From the NCBI RefSeq assembly GCF_000445995.2, contig NC_022080.4:3312001-3376000 (forward strand): a stretch of DNA of 64,000 nucleotides, in the 5' to 3' direction. The stretch comes from Geobacillus genomosp. 3. GTDB taxonomy: Bacteria; Bacillota; Bacilli; Bacillales; Anoxybacillaceae. The notes under the pieces were generated by a model that had not been told where the DNA came from, searched no databases, and saw only the letters and a list, made by a program, of their open reading frames with translations. The position numbers were made by a program, and so were the translations under genes. Shown in pieces: positions 20,317 to 29,032 of this stretch. Within the stretch, counting starts at the first letter, position 1. The number at the start of each line of letters is the position of its first letter.

Positions 20317-20985
20317 CTACATAAACAAGCTGGCAGCCAACGACTGCAAGTTCTCAAGCACAAACGGCAGCGCCACTTGAAACACCGGCTCAATCGTATA
20401 ACGGTCGAGCGGCGTCAGCACGAGAATAAGGAAAATGAGCGCCCCGTAGTTTTCCCATTGCGTCATTTTCGCCCGCAACCCGTCCGGCGCCAAATCTTCA
20501 ATAATACGATACCCATCAAGCGGCGGAAACGGCAATAAATTAAACACAAACAAGACGGTGTTCAAGCCGATAAAAATTTGGAAAAACATATCGAACCCGG
20601 CCGCAAACCAATCAGGCAACGCCCGCATGATGCCGAAATCGATCATCGCATACCAGATGACAAACCCGAGCCCGGCCAGCACCAAATTGCTGAGCGGCCC
20701 GGCGACCGACACAAGAATGCCGGCCAGGCGCGGATTTTTAAAATGGAAGCGGTTGACCGGAACCGGCCGCGCCCAGCCAAATCCAGCCAAGAAAATGAGC
20801 AGCGTGCCAAGCAAATCCAAATGGGCAAACGGCGATAATGTCAACCGCCCTTGATTTTTCGCGGTCGGGTCGCCGAACTTGTACGCGACATACGCATGGG
20901 CGAATTCGTGCACGGAAAACGCCAGCGCCAGCGTCAAGAGCACATACGGAATTTCGCTTAACGAATACGGCAAAATGTGTTCCAC
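20317..20985 (-). CDS. ywhC: Site-2-protease-family membrane metalloprotease YwhC
   Basis: 222-aa polytopic M50 protease. The zinc motif HEFAH is at residues 26-30 in the first helix, and the third ligand region NLLPFPPLDG lies in a later helix. A small size and no PDZ domain place it with the compact YwhC-type S2P proteins. The GTG at 20985 is chosen because AAAAGGAG lies 7 nt upstream. The longer open frame from 21030 would begin inside the promoter region. Substrate unknown. Confidence 0.87.
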   Translation of the reverse strand: MEHILPYSLSEIPYVLLTLALAFSVHEFAHAYVAYKFGDPTAKNQGRLTLSPFAHLDLLGTLLIFLAGFGWARPVPVNRFHFKNPRLAGILVSVAGPLSNLVLAGLGFVIWYAMIDFGIMRALPDWFAAGFDMFFQIFIGLNTVLFVFNLLPFPPLDGYRIIEDLAPDGLRAKMTQWENYGALIFLILVLTPLDRYTIEPVFQVALPFVLENLQSLAASLFM

Positions 20986-21071
20986 GTGATTAACTCCTTT
21001 TCCCCTGTATTCACTATCCTTAGTATACATGATTTACCGTCAAAAGTGGACTCAACTTCCTTGCCGCATGG

Positions 21072-21077
21072 TATAAT
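21072..21077 (+). promoter_or_regulatory. Extended -10 promoter of ywhB
   Basis: TGGTATAAT has a perfect TATAAT at 21072-21077 preceded by the extended-10 TG. The -35 (TGGACT or GACTCA) is weak. It lies 42 bp upstream of the ywhB start. Confidence 0.6.
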
Positions 21078-21119
21078 AAGCGCGACAGCACTCGACAATA
21101 AAATTAGGAGGGAATGGCT

Positions 21120-21308
21120 ATGCCGTACGTCACGATCAAAATGCTCGCCGGCCGCACGGACGAGCAAAAGAAAGCGCTGGTGGAAAAAGTGACCGACGCC
21201 GTTGTGGAAACGACCGGGGCGAAAAAAGAGAGCGTGGTCGTGTTCATCGAAGAAATGACAAAAGACCATTATGCCGTCGCCGGAAAACGGCTGAGCGACG
21301 CGGAGTAA
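21120..21308 (+). CDS. ywhB: 4-oxalocrotonate tautomerase family protein YwhB
   Basis: 62-residue tautomerase subunit. After Met removal the catalytic Pro1 begins PYVTIKMLAGRT, with Arg11 conserved. The second ATG (21120) is chosen because AGGAGGG is 7 nt upstream of it and abuts the first ATG. Natural substrate unknown in Bacilli. It is a paralogue of the catabolic tautomerase at 33100-33303, but lies in the conserved ywh backbone and is not part of the aromatic island. Confidence 0.9.
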   Translation: MPYVTIKMLAGRTDEQKKALVEKVTDAVVETTGAKKESVVVFIEEMTKDHYAVAGKRLSDAE

Positions 21309-21309
21309 C

Positions 21310-21347
21310 AAACGGGGGGCGCCAGCGGGCGTCCCCGTTGCTTTTTG
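21310..21347 (+). terminator. Terminator after ywhB
   Basis: AACGGGG and CCCCGTT arms with an inner GGCGCC/GGGCGT stem, followed by GCTTTTT, immediately after the ywhB stop. Confidence 0.82.
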
Positions 21348-21351
21348 GGAT

Positions 21352-21395
21352 AAAAACGAATATTATTATAGTTGTCTTTCATATTGTTCGTTTTT
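21352..21395 (+). promoter_or_regulatory. Paired PurR boxes upstream of the purine permease
   Basis: AAAAACGAATATT (21352-21364) and, inverted, AAAAACGAACAAT (complement of 21383-21395) match the Bacillus PurBox AWWWCCGAACWWT at 11 and 12 of 13 positions. They are separated by 18 bases. They flank a possible promoter (TTGGGA at 21345-21350, TATAGT about 16 bp later). The second box ends 2 bases before the ribosome-binding site. PurR repression relieved by PRPP is therefore expected. Confidence 0.82.
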
Positions 21396-21407
21396 AGGAG
21401 GTTGCCT

Positions 21408-22709
21408 ATGATTCGTTTTTCGGACAACACTGTCGACCACAAAACGGAAATTTTCGCCGGGTTGACAACATTTTTAACGATGGTATATATCATCGTCGTC
21501 AATCCGGTCATCTTGTCGGACGCCGGCGTCCCGTTTGAACAGGCGTTCACCGCCACTGTCATCGCCACCGTTGTCGGCACGCTTTGGATGGCCATCTTCG
21601 CCAACTATCCGATCGCCATCGCGCCCGGCATGGGGCTGAACGCGTACTTCGCCTATTCCGTCGTCGGGTCGCACGGCGACATTTCGTACGAAACTGCGTT
21701 TTCCGCCGTGTTCGTGGCCGGGGTGCTGTTTTTGCTGCTGTCGCTCACCCCGCTCCGCAGCAAGCTGATCGAAGTGATCCCTGACAGTTTGAAGCACGGC
21801 ATCACCGCTGGCATCGGGCTGTTTATCGCTTTCATCGGCTTGCGGCTGACCGGAATCATTCAAGCTCATCCGCAAAATTTAGTGGCGCTTGGCAACTTGC
21901 ATGCCCCGTCGGCTCTGTTGACGCTCATCGGCCTCGCCGTGACGCTTGTACTCATGATGCGCGGCGTCAACGGCGCGCTCTTTTACGGCATGGTCATCAC
22001 CGGCGTCATCGCCTACGCGACCGGTCAGCTTCACTTTGACAAAGGAATTGTGTCGCTGCCGGCGCTGCCGGACGGGCTTGTCGTCGCCAATCCGTTCGCG
22101 GCCGTCGGCGATGTCATTAGCCACAGCTTGTACGCTGTCGTCTTTTCCTTTTTGCTCGTCACGCTTTTTGACACGACCGGCACGATGATCGGCGTCGCCC
22201 AGCAAGCCGGGCTGATGAAAGGAAACACGTTGCCGCGCGCCCGCGAGGCGCTCTTGGCCGACTCGGTCGCGACGACGATCGGCGCCATGTTTGGCACGAG
22301 CCCGACGTCCGCGTACATCGAATCCTCAACCGGCGTCGCCGCCGGCGGCCGCACCGGCTGGACGGCGCTCACGGTCGCCATTTTGTTTATCGCAGCCGCC
22401 TTTTTCAGCCCGCTCGTCGGCGCCGTTGCTGGGCTTTCCGCCATCACCGCTCCGGCGCTCATTGTCGTCGGCAGCTTGATGATCAGCAACATCGCCCATA
22501 TCGATTGGCGCGAATTGGACGAGGCGTTCCCGGCCTTTCTCATCATCTTAAGCATGCCGCTCACCTCCAGCATCGCGACCGGCATCGCGCTCGGCTTCGT
22601 CTCGTACCCGCTTTTAAAAATCGCCCGCGGCCGCTGGCGCGACGTGCACCCGCTGTTGTACGTGCTTGCGGTGCTGTTCTTTTTGCAGCTGGCGTTTTTG
22701 CCGCATTAA
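21408..22709 (+). CDS. NCS2/AzgA-type purine permease (PbuG/PbuO-like)
   Basis: 433-aa transporter with about 12 helices and the AzgA-group signatures GLTTFLTMVYIIVVNP, APGMGLNAYFAY and FGTSPTSAYIESSTGVAAGGRTG. It should be a proton symporter for guanine/hypoxanthine or adenine. The start MIRFSDN at 21408 has AGGAGG 7 nt upstream; an open frame from 21372 is inside the operator. PurR boxes support purine import. No guanine riboswitch fits in the 60-base leader, unlike B. subtilis pbuG. Confidence 0.9.
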   Translation: MIRFSDNTVDHKTEIFAGLTTFLTMVYIIVVNPVILSDAGVPFEQAFTATVIATVVGTLWMAIFANYPIAIAPGMGLNAYFAYSVVGSHGDISYETAFSAVFVAGVLFLLLSLTPLRSKLIEVIPDSLKHGITAGIGLFIAFIGLRLTGIIQAHPQNLVALGNLHAPSALLTLIGLAVTLVLMMRGVNGALFYGMVITGVIAYATGQLHFDKGIVSLPALPDGLVVANPFAAVGDVISHSLYAVVFSFLLVTLFDTTGTMIGVAQQAGLMKGNTLPRAREALLADSVATTIGAMFGTSPTSAYIESSTGVAAGGRTGWTALTVAILFIAAAFFSPLVGAVAGLSAITAPALIVVGSLMISNIAHIDWRELDEAFPAFLIILSMPLTSSIATGIALGFVSYPLLKIARGRWRDVHPLLYVLAVLFFLQLAFLPH

Positions 22710-22713
22710 TGAA

Positions 22714-22747
22714 GAAGGTGTCCCCGGAACAATGGGACACCTTTTCG
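22714..22747 (+). terminator. Terminator after the purine permease
   Basis: AAGGTGTCCC and GGGACACCTT arms with a 9-base loop, followed by TTCG. It stands 5 bp after the stop codon. Confidence 0.82.
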
Positions 22748-22792
22748 TCTATGGCCAACTGACGATCCGTTGAAACCGCATTTTCCACCCGT

Positions 22793-23311
22793 CTACACAC
22801 AAGCGCTCTTGTGGCATCGGCTGCGCAGCGCCTCAATATACGCATACGCCTCTTCGATTTCGTCCTCGGTATAGCGCTGTTTGCTTTTTAGGACAGCGAT
22901 CTTCTCTTTTACGTCGTCTTTTGGCAAATGTTCAAAATAGAGCACGGTCGAGACAAGCTCCAAAAAGCGCGCGTTTTGTCCGTTCATCGCCTGCATGCAT
23001 TCGGCAAGGCCCGGCATCTCCCAGTCGTAATGGCGCAAAAACTGTTCGCCCGCTTCGGTCAATGTGTAGCGGTATTGCACATAGCCGCTTTTTTTCTCTT
23101 TCACTTCATGCAAAAAGCCGAGCGCGCACAGCTCTTCGATGCGGCACGTCAACTCTTCCGAATACGGGCCGTAAAAGTGAAAGTCAAACTTCTCATAAAA
23201 CGGAAAGTCGAGCTTCTTGGCGATGTAAATCATTTTTTGCAGCTTTTTGCGGCCCGCTATTTCCCCGGCGGCCGCCAACGCCTTCATCACTTTCGCATGC
23301 TCTGTGAGCAC
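22793..23311 (-). CDS. ywgA: YwgA family protein
   Basis: 172-aa soluble protein of unknown function. It has the conserved N-terminal segment GRKKLQKMIYIAKKLDFPFYEKF and FHFYGPYSEELTCRIEELCALGFL, which resembles a winged-helix fold of the Panacea/SocA type, then an acidic helical C-terminus. GTG at 23311 is the likely start. It lies 13 bp downstream of ywfO, so the two genes are probably one operon. No toxin partner is seen, so an antitoxin role is not supported. Confidence 0.8.
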   Translation of the reverse strand: MLTEHAKVMKALAAAGEIAGRKKLQKMIYIAKKLDFPFYEKFDFHFYGPYSEELTCRIEELCALGFLHEVKEKKSGYVQYRYTLTEAGEQFLRHYDWEMPGLAECMQAMNGQNARFLELVSTVLYFEHLPKDDVKEKIAVLKSKQRYTEDEIEEAYAYIEALRSRCHKSACV

Positions 23312-23324
23312 TCCCCGTCATCTC

Positions 23325-24623
23325 CTAACCCTTTAAAATTTCCATAATTTTTTTCTTTACTGTCCGCTTCGTCGACATGTCTTCAAGAAAATCAGCGGGG
23401 AAATAGAGCTTATGGTCGGTGCGCCGCTTGCCGGAAATGGCGTCAACAAGCACCGATTCGCGCGACAGCTCGCGCAATTCCCCGTTCGGCATCAACAAGT
23501 AAATCGGCAGGCGCTCGCCTTCTTCGCCCGGCCGGTAAAAATCGTACGGCAAATCGGATGACGAATCGACGACTAAGTAATAGTCCGGGTCGATCCCAGC
23601 CTTTTTAAACAGGCCGGTCAGCTCGATCAGCTTTGCCATTTGCTCGTTTGTCGGATGGAATTCCGTATATTTGAACAGGCGGCGGTGGACAAACCGCCGG
23701 CATAAGTCGCTTAAGATCGGATCCCGCTCGTATTGCCATTGTTGGAAGTAAAACAATATGACCGCTTCATCGAGCGCCAAATAGTCGCCAAGCGTTACAT
23801 GGCCCTCGAAAAACGACAAAAAGTGAACCGGCTTCGTCTGAAAGGCATACCCGTCTTCGTACAGCTGTTTCGCCCGATGCAAAATTTTCGTCAAAATGAC
23901 TTCAGCGCTGCGCGTCACCGGATGGAAGTACACTTGCCAATACATTTGATAGCGGCTCATAATGTAATCTTCAACCGCATGCATGCCGCTTCGCTTAATA
24001 ACCACTTGGTCCTCGCGCGGACGCATGACGCGCAAAATGCGCTCCATGTCAAAATAGCCGTAGCTGACGCCGGTGTAGTACGCATCGCGCAACAAATAGT
24101 CCATCCGGTCGGCGTCAATTTGGCTCGAGATGAGACTGACGACGAGCTTATTCGAGTACGTCTTGGCAATCACTTCCGCCACTTTTTGCGGAAAATCGCC
24201 ATCAACCGCACGCAGCGCGGCATTTACTTCCGTATCGCCTAAAATGATCGCTCTCGTAAAATCTTCATGGTCAAGGTGAAACACTTTTTCAAACGAATGG
24301 GAAAACGGCCCATGCCCCAAGTCGTGCAACAGCGCCGCGCATAAGCAAAGAAGGCGCTCGTTATGGTCCCAATGGTCGCGGCCGACGAACACATCGTCGA
24401 TGATGCGGCGGATGATTTCATAAACGCCAAGCGAATGGTTGAATCGGCTGTGCTCGGCGCCGTGGAACGTCAAATACGTCGTGCCGAGCTGCTTAATGCG
24501 GCGCAGGCGCTGAAACTCTTTTGTACCGATCAAATCCCAAATGACTTTGTCGCGAACATGTATGTACCGATGCACTGGATCTTTAAATACTTTTTCTTCA
24601 TGAAGCTGCCCGCCGGGATACAT
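23325..24623 (-). CDS. ywfO: HD-domain dNTP triphosphohydrolase-like protein YwfO
   Basis: 432-aa HD-superfamily protein related to dGTPases and SAMHD1. Metal-binding residues are visible in HSRFNHSLGVYEI and LLHDLGHGPFSHSFE, with a further Asp in DRMDYLLRDA. Relatives hydrolyse dNTPs; activity of this one is inferred. The start MYPGGQLHEEK at 24623 has GAGGAGG upstream and gives the family length, while the frame is open from 24680. Followed directly by ywgA. Confidence 0.88.
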   Translation of the reverse strand: MYPGGQLHEEKVFKDPVHRYIHVRDKVIWDLIGTKEFQRLRRIKQLGTTYLTFHGAEHSRFNHSLGVYEIIRRIIDDVFVGRDHWDHNERLLCLCAALLHDLGHGPFSHSFEKVFHLDHEDFTRAIILGDTEVNAALRAVDGDFPQKVAEVIAKTYSNKLVVSLISSQIDADRMDYLLRDAYYTGVSYGYFDMERILRVMRPREDQVVIKRSGMHAVEDYIMSRYQMYWQVYFHPVTRSAEVILTKILHRAKQLYEDGYAFQTKPVHFLSFFEGHVTLGDYLALDEAVILFYFQQWQYERDPILSDLCRRFVHRRLFKYTEFHPTNEQMAKLIELTGLFKKAGIDPDYYLVVDSSSDLPYDFYRPGEEGERLPIYLLMPNGELRELSRESVLVDAISGKRRTDHKLYFPADFLEDMSTKRTVKKKIMEILKG

Positions 24624-24724
24624 CGCGTCCTCCTCTTCCGTCTCCAACATACATCTATTATACGCCGTTTCTTTTGGCAAAGAAATAGTTGACTTTTTTC
24701 CCCGCCTTTCTCCATTATTGACGG

Positions 24725-24764
24725 AAAAAACAAAAAATCACCTTCTTTCGGCAAAGAAGGTGAC
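24725..24764 (-). terminator. Terminator after the DUF1450 gene
   Basis: Minus-strand CACCTTCTTT and AAAGAAGGTG are perfect 10-bp arms around GCCG, followed by ATTTTTTGTTTTTT. Confidence 0.92.
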
Positions 24765-24767
24765 CGA

Positions 24768-24995
24768 TTAGCGTTTTTTCAGTTTTTCGGCAATTTTATC
24801 GATCAGTTCGTCTTCCGTCAATGCCGCCACCGGGCGATTGTTGACGAAGGCGAACGTTTTTTTTCGTCCCGGACCGCAATACGACTGGCAGCCGATTTTA
24901 ATGACCGCATCCGGATCGAGCTTTTTCAAGCGCGGAAGCAATGTCTTTAAGTTCGGCGCCTTGCAGTCATCGCAAACGCGAAACTCGTTCGCCAT
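24768..24995 (-). CDS. DUF1450 family protein
   Basis: 75-aa cytosolic protein. Four cysteines (CDDC near the N-terminus, then CQSYC about 30 residues later) suggest a thioredoxin-like or metal-binding fold resembling [2Fe-2S] ferredoxin-like YuzB proteins. The text [21 protein letters not shown] is typical. ATG at 24995 follows AAGGGATG; GTG at 24998 is the alternative. Monocistronic with its own terminator. Function unknown. Confidence 0.82.
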   Translation of the reverse strand: MANEFRVCDDCKAPNLKTLLPRLKKLDPDAVIKIGCQSYCGPGRKKTFAFVNNRPVAALTEDELIDKIAEKLKKR

Positions 24996-25165
24996 CACTT
25001 TTCATCCCTTTCCACAGCGTTTGCTTTGTGTATTCTACCGCTTTCGCGGGAAAATTGCAAGCAAGCGGCTTTCATTCTTACAAGTTGCCAATCCTGTAAA
25101 CTCGCAACGTATAATTTTTTTTCTTTTTGCCCATCCTTTTACTAGCAGCGAAAAAGGAGTGGAGA

Positions 25166-25825
25166 ATGATGAAACAACGACAAGACGCTTGGACGGAAGA
25201 AGACGATTTATTGCTGGCGGAAACGGTGCTCCGCCACGTACGGGAAGGAAGCACTCAACTAAACGCGTTTGAAGAAGTCGGCGATAAGTTGAACCGGACG
25301 TCGGCCGCCTGCGGATTCCGCTGGAACGCGGTCGTCCGCCACCAATACGAAGAAGCGCTGCAAATGGCGAAAAAACACCGAAAAGAGCGGCAGCGGCTGC
25401 TCGCCAAACAAGGTGGGGTGAAGAAGCGGCGCCTGTATGAACCGCCGATGCCGTCATTGGAGGAGCTTGGCGACGTAATGCAGTTGCCGGCTGTCATCCC
25501 GGCGGCACCGCAACCTCAATCCGTAACGCTTGATCAGGTGATCGCCTTTTTGAAAACGTTCCAATCGCACGAACGAAAACGGGAAACGCTGGTCAAAGAA
25601 AACGAGCGGCTGCGCCGCGAAATTGAAGAATTAAAGCAAAAAAATGCGGAACTTGAAGAAAAGGTTGCGAAATTAGAAGAAAACTCGTCAACCGTCCAAG
25701 AAGATTTTGAGACGCTTGTCAAAATCATTAACCGGGCACGCAAAATGGTGTTGAAGGAAGAAGAAGAGCGGGGGTTGACTTTCCGCATGGACTCAAATGG
25801 AAATTTAGAAAAAATCGCCGAGTAA
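25166..25825 (+). CDS. rsfA: RsfA family prespore transcription factor
   Basis: 219-aa protein with a Myb/SANT-like N-terminal DNA-binding domain ([34 protein letters not shown]), a proline-rich linker and a long C-terminal coiled coil (about residues 130-185, rich in Glu/Lys/Leu). B. subtilis RsfA modifies sigma-F-dependent expression in the forespore, and the same is expected here. ATG at 25166 is preceded by AAGGAG at 6 nt. A terminator follows. Confidence 0.87.
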   Translation: MMKQRQDAWTEEDDLLLAETVLRHVREGSTQLNAFEEVGDKLNRTSAACGFRWNAVVRHQYEEALQMAKKHRKERQRLLAKQGGVKKRRLYEPPMPSLEELGDVMQLPAVIPAAPQPQSVTLDQVIAFLKTFQSHERKRETLVKENERLRREIEELKQKNAELEEKVAKLEENSSTVQEDFETLVKIINRARKMVLKEEEERGLTFRMDSNGNLEKIAE

Positions 25826-25828
25826 CGA

Positions 25829-25868
25829 CAAAGGATGCCGGGTGAAGATAGCGGCATCCTTTCCTTTT
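25829..25868 (+). terminator. Terminator after rsfA
   Basis: AAAGGATGCCG and CGGCATCCTTT perfect arms, followed by CCTTTT. Confidence 0.88.
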
Positions 25869-25969
25869 AGTTGGACGTTTACCATCTTTGTTTCCGGCAG
25901 CCAAAACGGCCCTTCTCAACGCCGTTGGCGAGCAACGAAGCTCTTTGTCTTGATCACAGCGAACAGACG

Positions 25970-26827
25970 TTACCCGTTGATGTCTTCCATTGGCTCTTTG
26001 GTGAATACGTTGGCATTTCGTTCGACAATGCGCGTCCAATATTGTTCATACCATTCCCATTCTTCACCGTCGAGAACGGACGAATACAAGGCGCCGCCAA
26101 GCGATTGCAGCGTGCGCCAAAGGGCGAGCAACAGCTCGTCGACTGACAACTCGCAGCCAATGAGTTCAGACAGCGATGCCATCACCCCCGGGACGACATC
26201 GGGGTAAGTGAATTTCGTTTCTTCCCCTTGCCGGCCGATCTCATAAAAGCGGCGAATGAGCTCGCCACGCTTTGCGCCGCTGCCGGTGACGCAAAGATAA
26301 ACTTGTACCGCGACCCCACCGCGCACGCGCCGTTGGGAGATGCCGGCGAATTTTTTTCCACCGATGCTTAAGTCATAGCTGCCCGGGCAGTATGAGCCAA
26401 CGACTTCCCCCGCCTCGACGCGGGCGCCGTATGGCGCGAGCATGGCGGCAATGAGCGCATACATCGCCTCATACCCTTGTTCGATGGCGATCTTGTGTTT
26501 CGTTTCCGGGAAAATGAGCGAGATGTTCAGCACTCCGCCGTCAAGGACAACAGCCAGCCCGCCGGAGTTGCGGACGACGACGTGGTACCCTTCCTTGCGC
26601 AAAAACGAAACGGCCTCATCAATATAAGGAAGCTTAGTGTCGGCGGCGCCTAAGACGACGGTATTCTCATGCACCCACGTGCGGACGACCGCATCCGACT
26701 GTCCCGCGCCAACCGCGGTGCATAATGCATCATCGATGGCAAACGATTGTTTCGCATCAAACAGCGGACCGAAATGCGACTGGTCGATGACCCGCCATTT
26801 CGGCTGCCGCAGCAGTTCATGGCTCAT
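25970..26827 (-). CDS. lipL: Octanoyl-[GcvH]:protein N-octanoyltransferase
   Basis: 285-aa LplA/LipB-fold amidotransferase that moves octanoyl from GcvH to E2 subunits in lipoate assembly. The nucleophile is Cys147 in VGSYCPGSYDL, followed by the conserved lysine in GGKKFAGISQRR; the RNSGGLAVV loop is also conserved. A true lipoate ligase would lack this cysteine. B. subtilis ywfL is at the same position near pta. ATG at 26827 has AAGGGG 9 nt upstream. Confidence 0.93.
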   Translation of the reverse strand: MSHELLRQPKWRVIDQSHFGPLFDAKQSFAIDDALCTAVGAGQSDAVVRTWVHENTVVLGAADTKLPYIDEAVSFLRKEGYHVVVRNSGGLAVVLDGGVLNISLIFPETKHKIAIEQGYEAMYALIAAMLAPYGARVEAGEVVGSYCPGSYDLSIGGKKFAGISQRRVRGGVAVQVYLCVTGSGAKRGELIRRFYEIGRQGEETKFTYPDVVPGVMASLSELIGCELSVDELLLALWRTLQSLGGALYSSVLDGEEWEWYEQYWTRIVERNANVFTKEPMEDING

Positions 26828-26862
26828 CGCGAGCAACCCCTTACGTTGAACGTTCCGCTCCC

Positions 26863-26868
26863 ATTATA
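26863..26868 (-). promoter_or_regulatory. Extended -10 promoter of lipL
   Basis: Minus-strand TGGTATAAT gives TATAAT at 26863-26868 with the extended TG. No good -35 is present. It lies 36 bp upstream of the start. Confidence 0.62.
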
Positions 26869-26896
26869 CCACATCAAGCCGGAACCATTACGACCG

Positions 26897-26941
26897 GCAA
26901 AAAAAGAAAGCGGCTAAACAGCAGCCAGCCGCCTTCTTTGA
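26897..26941 (-). terminator. Terminator after pta
   Basis: Minus-strand AAAGAAGGCGGCT and AGCCGCTTTCTTT pair with a small bulge, followed by TTTTG. It is about 85 bp downstream of the pta stop. Confidence 0.8.
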
Positions 26942-27026
26942 CCCCGAGCCATGCATGAACAAGGTGTCGCCCATTCTTTGGCGAAACGAACCGTTTCTGA
27001 CTTCTTTTTTTCGGTCCGCCGCCTCT

Positions 27027-28007
27027 TTACTCCCCGAGCGACTGCGCCGCGGTGATGAGCGCGAGCTTATAGGCGTCTTCGGCGCTGCAGCCGCGCGATA
27101 AGTCGTTGACCGGCTTGTTCAGCCCTTGCAAAATCGGACCGACCGCTTCAAAGCCGCCGAGGCGTTGGGCGATTTTGTAGCCGATGTTGCCCGCCTCAAG
27201 GCTCGGGAAAATGAAGACGTTCGCGTCGCCTTGAATCGGGGAATCGGGCGCTTTCTTTTTCGCCACTTCCGGGACGAAGGCGGCGTCAAATTGGAACTCG
27301 CCGTCAACGATGAGGTCCGGCGCCATTTCTTTCGCCAGCCGCACCGCTTCCGCCACTTTTTCCGTCTCCGGCGACGAGGCCGACCCTTTCGTCGAAAAGC
27401 TGAGCATCGCAACGCGCGGCGTGAGGCCGAACATGTTCGCCGTGCGGGCGCTCTCGACCGCAATTTCGGCTAAGTCTTGGCTGTCCGGGGCGATGTTAAT
27501 GGCGCAATCGGCAAACACATATTTTTCCTCGCCGCGCACCATGATGAACACGCCGGACGTTTTGCGGATGCCTGGTTTCGTTTTAATAATTTGCAGCGCC
27601 GGGCGGACCGTATCGGCCGTCGAGTGGGCCGCCCCGCTGACAAGGCCGTCGGCTGCCCCTGTATAGACAAGCATCGTCCCAAAATAGTTCTCATCCAGAA
27701 GCAGTTTGCGTGCCGCTTCTTCCGTCACTTTCCCTTTCCGACGCGCGACAAACGCGGAAACGAGCTCATCAAACCCGCCATAGCGGCGCGGATTGACAAT
27801 CTCCACCCCTTCAAGCGGCAAGTCAAGCGCAGCTGCTTTCACCCTTACTGCTTGCTCATCGCCAAGGACGATCGGCTGAAGCACTTGCTCTGCCGCCAAA
27901 CGGCTCGCCGCCGTCAAAATGCGGTCATCCGTTCCTTCCGGAAATACAATTTTCCGCCCGGTGCCGTCAACTTTCACCTTTAATGCCGTAAATAAATCGT
28001 TTGCCAC
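27027..28007 (-). CDS. pta: Phosphate acetyltransferase
   Basis: 326-aa enzyme exchanging acetyl-CoA and acetyl-phosphate for overflow acetate metabolism. Characteristic segments are FPEGTDDRILTAASRL near the N-terminus, GAAHSTADTVRPALQIIKT in the middle and GDANVFIFPSLEAGNIGYKI near the end. The start is GTG at 28007 with AGGAGG 8 nt upstream. The short form without the P-loop domain is usual for Bacilli. Confidence 0.97.
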   Translation of the reverse strand: MANDLFTALKVKVDGTGRKIVFPEGTDDRILTAASRLAAEQVLQPIVLGDEQAVRVKAAALDLPLEGVEIVNPRRYGGFDELVSAFVARRKGKVTEEAARKLLLDENYFGTMLVYTGAADGLVSGAAHSTADTVRPALQIIKTKPGIRKTSGVFIMVRGEEKYVFADCAINIAPDSQDLAEIAVESARTANMFGLTPRVAMLSFSTKGSASSPETEKVAEAVRLAKEMAPDLIVDGEFQFDAAFVPEVAKKKAPDSPIQGDANVFIFPSLEAGNIGYKIAQRLGGFEAVGPILQGLNKPVNDLSRGCSAEDAYKLALITAAQSLGE

Positions 28008-28031
28008 GATTCATGCCTCCTTTATGATCGA

Positions 28032-28103
28032 CTGGCGTTTTCCGTACGAAACACGCCAGCCTTCCTCTACTATTAAGCATACCGCTTTGGATGGGAAACG
28101 CAA
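28032..28103 (-). promoter_or_regulatory. Probable pta promoter and leader hairpin
   Basis: Minus-strand TTGCGT (28098-28103), 16 bp and TATGCT (28076-28081) form a fair promoter. Between it and the ribosome-binding site CTGGCGT and ACGCCAG (28032-28059) make a hairpin around CGTACG. The role of the hairpin is unknown; no CcpA cre site was recognised. Confidence 0.5.
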
Positions 28104-28242
28104 CGCTAGTAAGCCTTTCCAACCAATAATTCACCTTTTGGAACAATTCAGTATCTTTCGCCTAGTGCACGAACATCCGCTTTTTTGGCCAAACTATGAT
28201 ATAGTGATACTGTACGATTGATTGAATAAAGGAGTGACGATG

Positions 28243-28989
28243 ATGAGCGAAGCGGCCCAAACGTTAGACGGTTGGTATTGTTTGCACGACTTCCGCACAA
28301 TCGACTGGAGCGCGTGGAAAACATTGACAAACGAAGAACGCCAAGCGGCGATTGATGAGTTTTTGGCGCTCGTCGATCAATGGGAAGCGACGGAAAGCGA
28401 ACAGCAAGGCAGCCATGCCATCTACACGATCGTCGGACAGAAAGCGGATATACTGTTTATGATTTTGCGCCCGACACTTGATGAACTTCATGATATTGAA
28501 ACGGCGCTCAATAAAACAAAGCTCGCCGAGTATTTGCTGCCGGCGTATTCGTACGTCTCGGTCGTGGAGCTAAGCAACTACTTGGCGTCCGGCAGCGAAG
28601 ACCCGTATCAAATTCCGGAAGTGCGCCGGCGCCTGTACCCGATTTTGCCGAAAACGAACTACATTTGCTTCTACCCGATGGACAAGCGGCGCCAAGGCCA
28701 AGATAACTGGTATATGCTCTCAATGGAACAGCGGCGCGAACTCATGCGCGCCCACGGCATGACCGGCCGGAAATACGCCGGCAAAGTGACGCAAATCATC
28801 ACCGGGTCGGTCGGTTTGGATGATTTCGAATGGGGCGTCACGTTGTTCTCCGATGATGCGCTCCAGTTCAAAAAGCTCGTTTATGAAATGCGCTTTGACG
28901 AAGTCAGCGCCCGCTTTGGCGAGTTTGGTTCGTTTTTCGTCGGCACCCGCTTGCCGGTGGAAAAAGTTTCTTCATTCTTCCATGTATAA
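28243..28989 (+). CDS. hemQ: Coproheme decarboxylase HemQ (chlorite dismutase family)
   Basis: 248-aa enzyme making protoheme from coproheme III with peroxide, the last step of the coproporphyrin pathway of Gram-positive bacteria. The family segments [16 protein letters not shown] and PMDKRR are present, together with the proximal His in [15 protein letters not shown]. Residues required for chlorite dismutation are not conserved in this clade. ATG at 28243 has AAAGGAG 8 nt upstream; the preceding ATG at 28240 is also possible. Confidence 0.94.
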   Translation: MSEAAQTLDGWYCLHDFRTIDWSAWKTLTNEERQAAIDEFLALVDQWEATESEQQGSHAIYTIVGQKADILFMILRPTLDELHDIETALNKTKLAEYLLPAYSYVSVVELSNYLASGSEDPYQIPEVRRRLYPILPKTNYICFYPMDKRRQGQDNWYMLSMEQRRELMRAHGMTGRKYAGKVTQIITGSVGLDDFEWGVTLFSDDALQFKKLVYEMRFDEVSARFGEFGSFFVGTRLPVEKVSSFFHV

Positions 28990-28991
28990 AA

Positions 28992-29021
28992 AAGAGGGGC
29001 CCAAACGCGGCAGGGCCCCTT
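28992..29021 (-). terminator. GC-rich hairpin at the end of hemQ
   Basis: AGGGGCCC and GGGCCCCT pair across 10 bases. On the minus strand the stem is followed by CTTTTTT, so it best serves a leftward transcript (the Rpn remnant). On the plus strand the following TTCGCTTATG is a poor U-tract for hemQ. Confidence 0.65.
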
Positions 29022-29032
29022 CGCTTATGTTC

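Noticed and set aside
21309..21407. Guanine/adenine riboswitch before the purine permease
   Set aside because: Only about 60 bases separate the ywhB terminator from the start, and the conserved purine aptamer core is not present; PurR boxes explain the control better.
22793..24623. ywgA-ywfO as a toxin-antitoxin or defence pair
   Set aside because: YwgA resembles Panacea-type proteins and YwfO is an HD nucleotide hydrolase, which is suggestive. But both are conserved backbone genes in Bacilli at the same place, with no accessory features around them.
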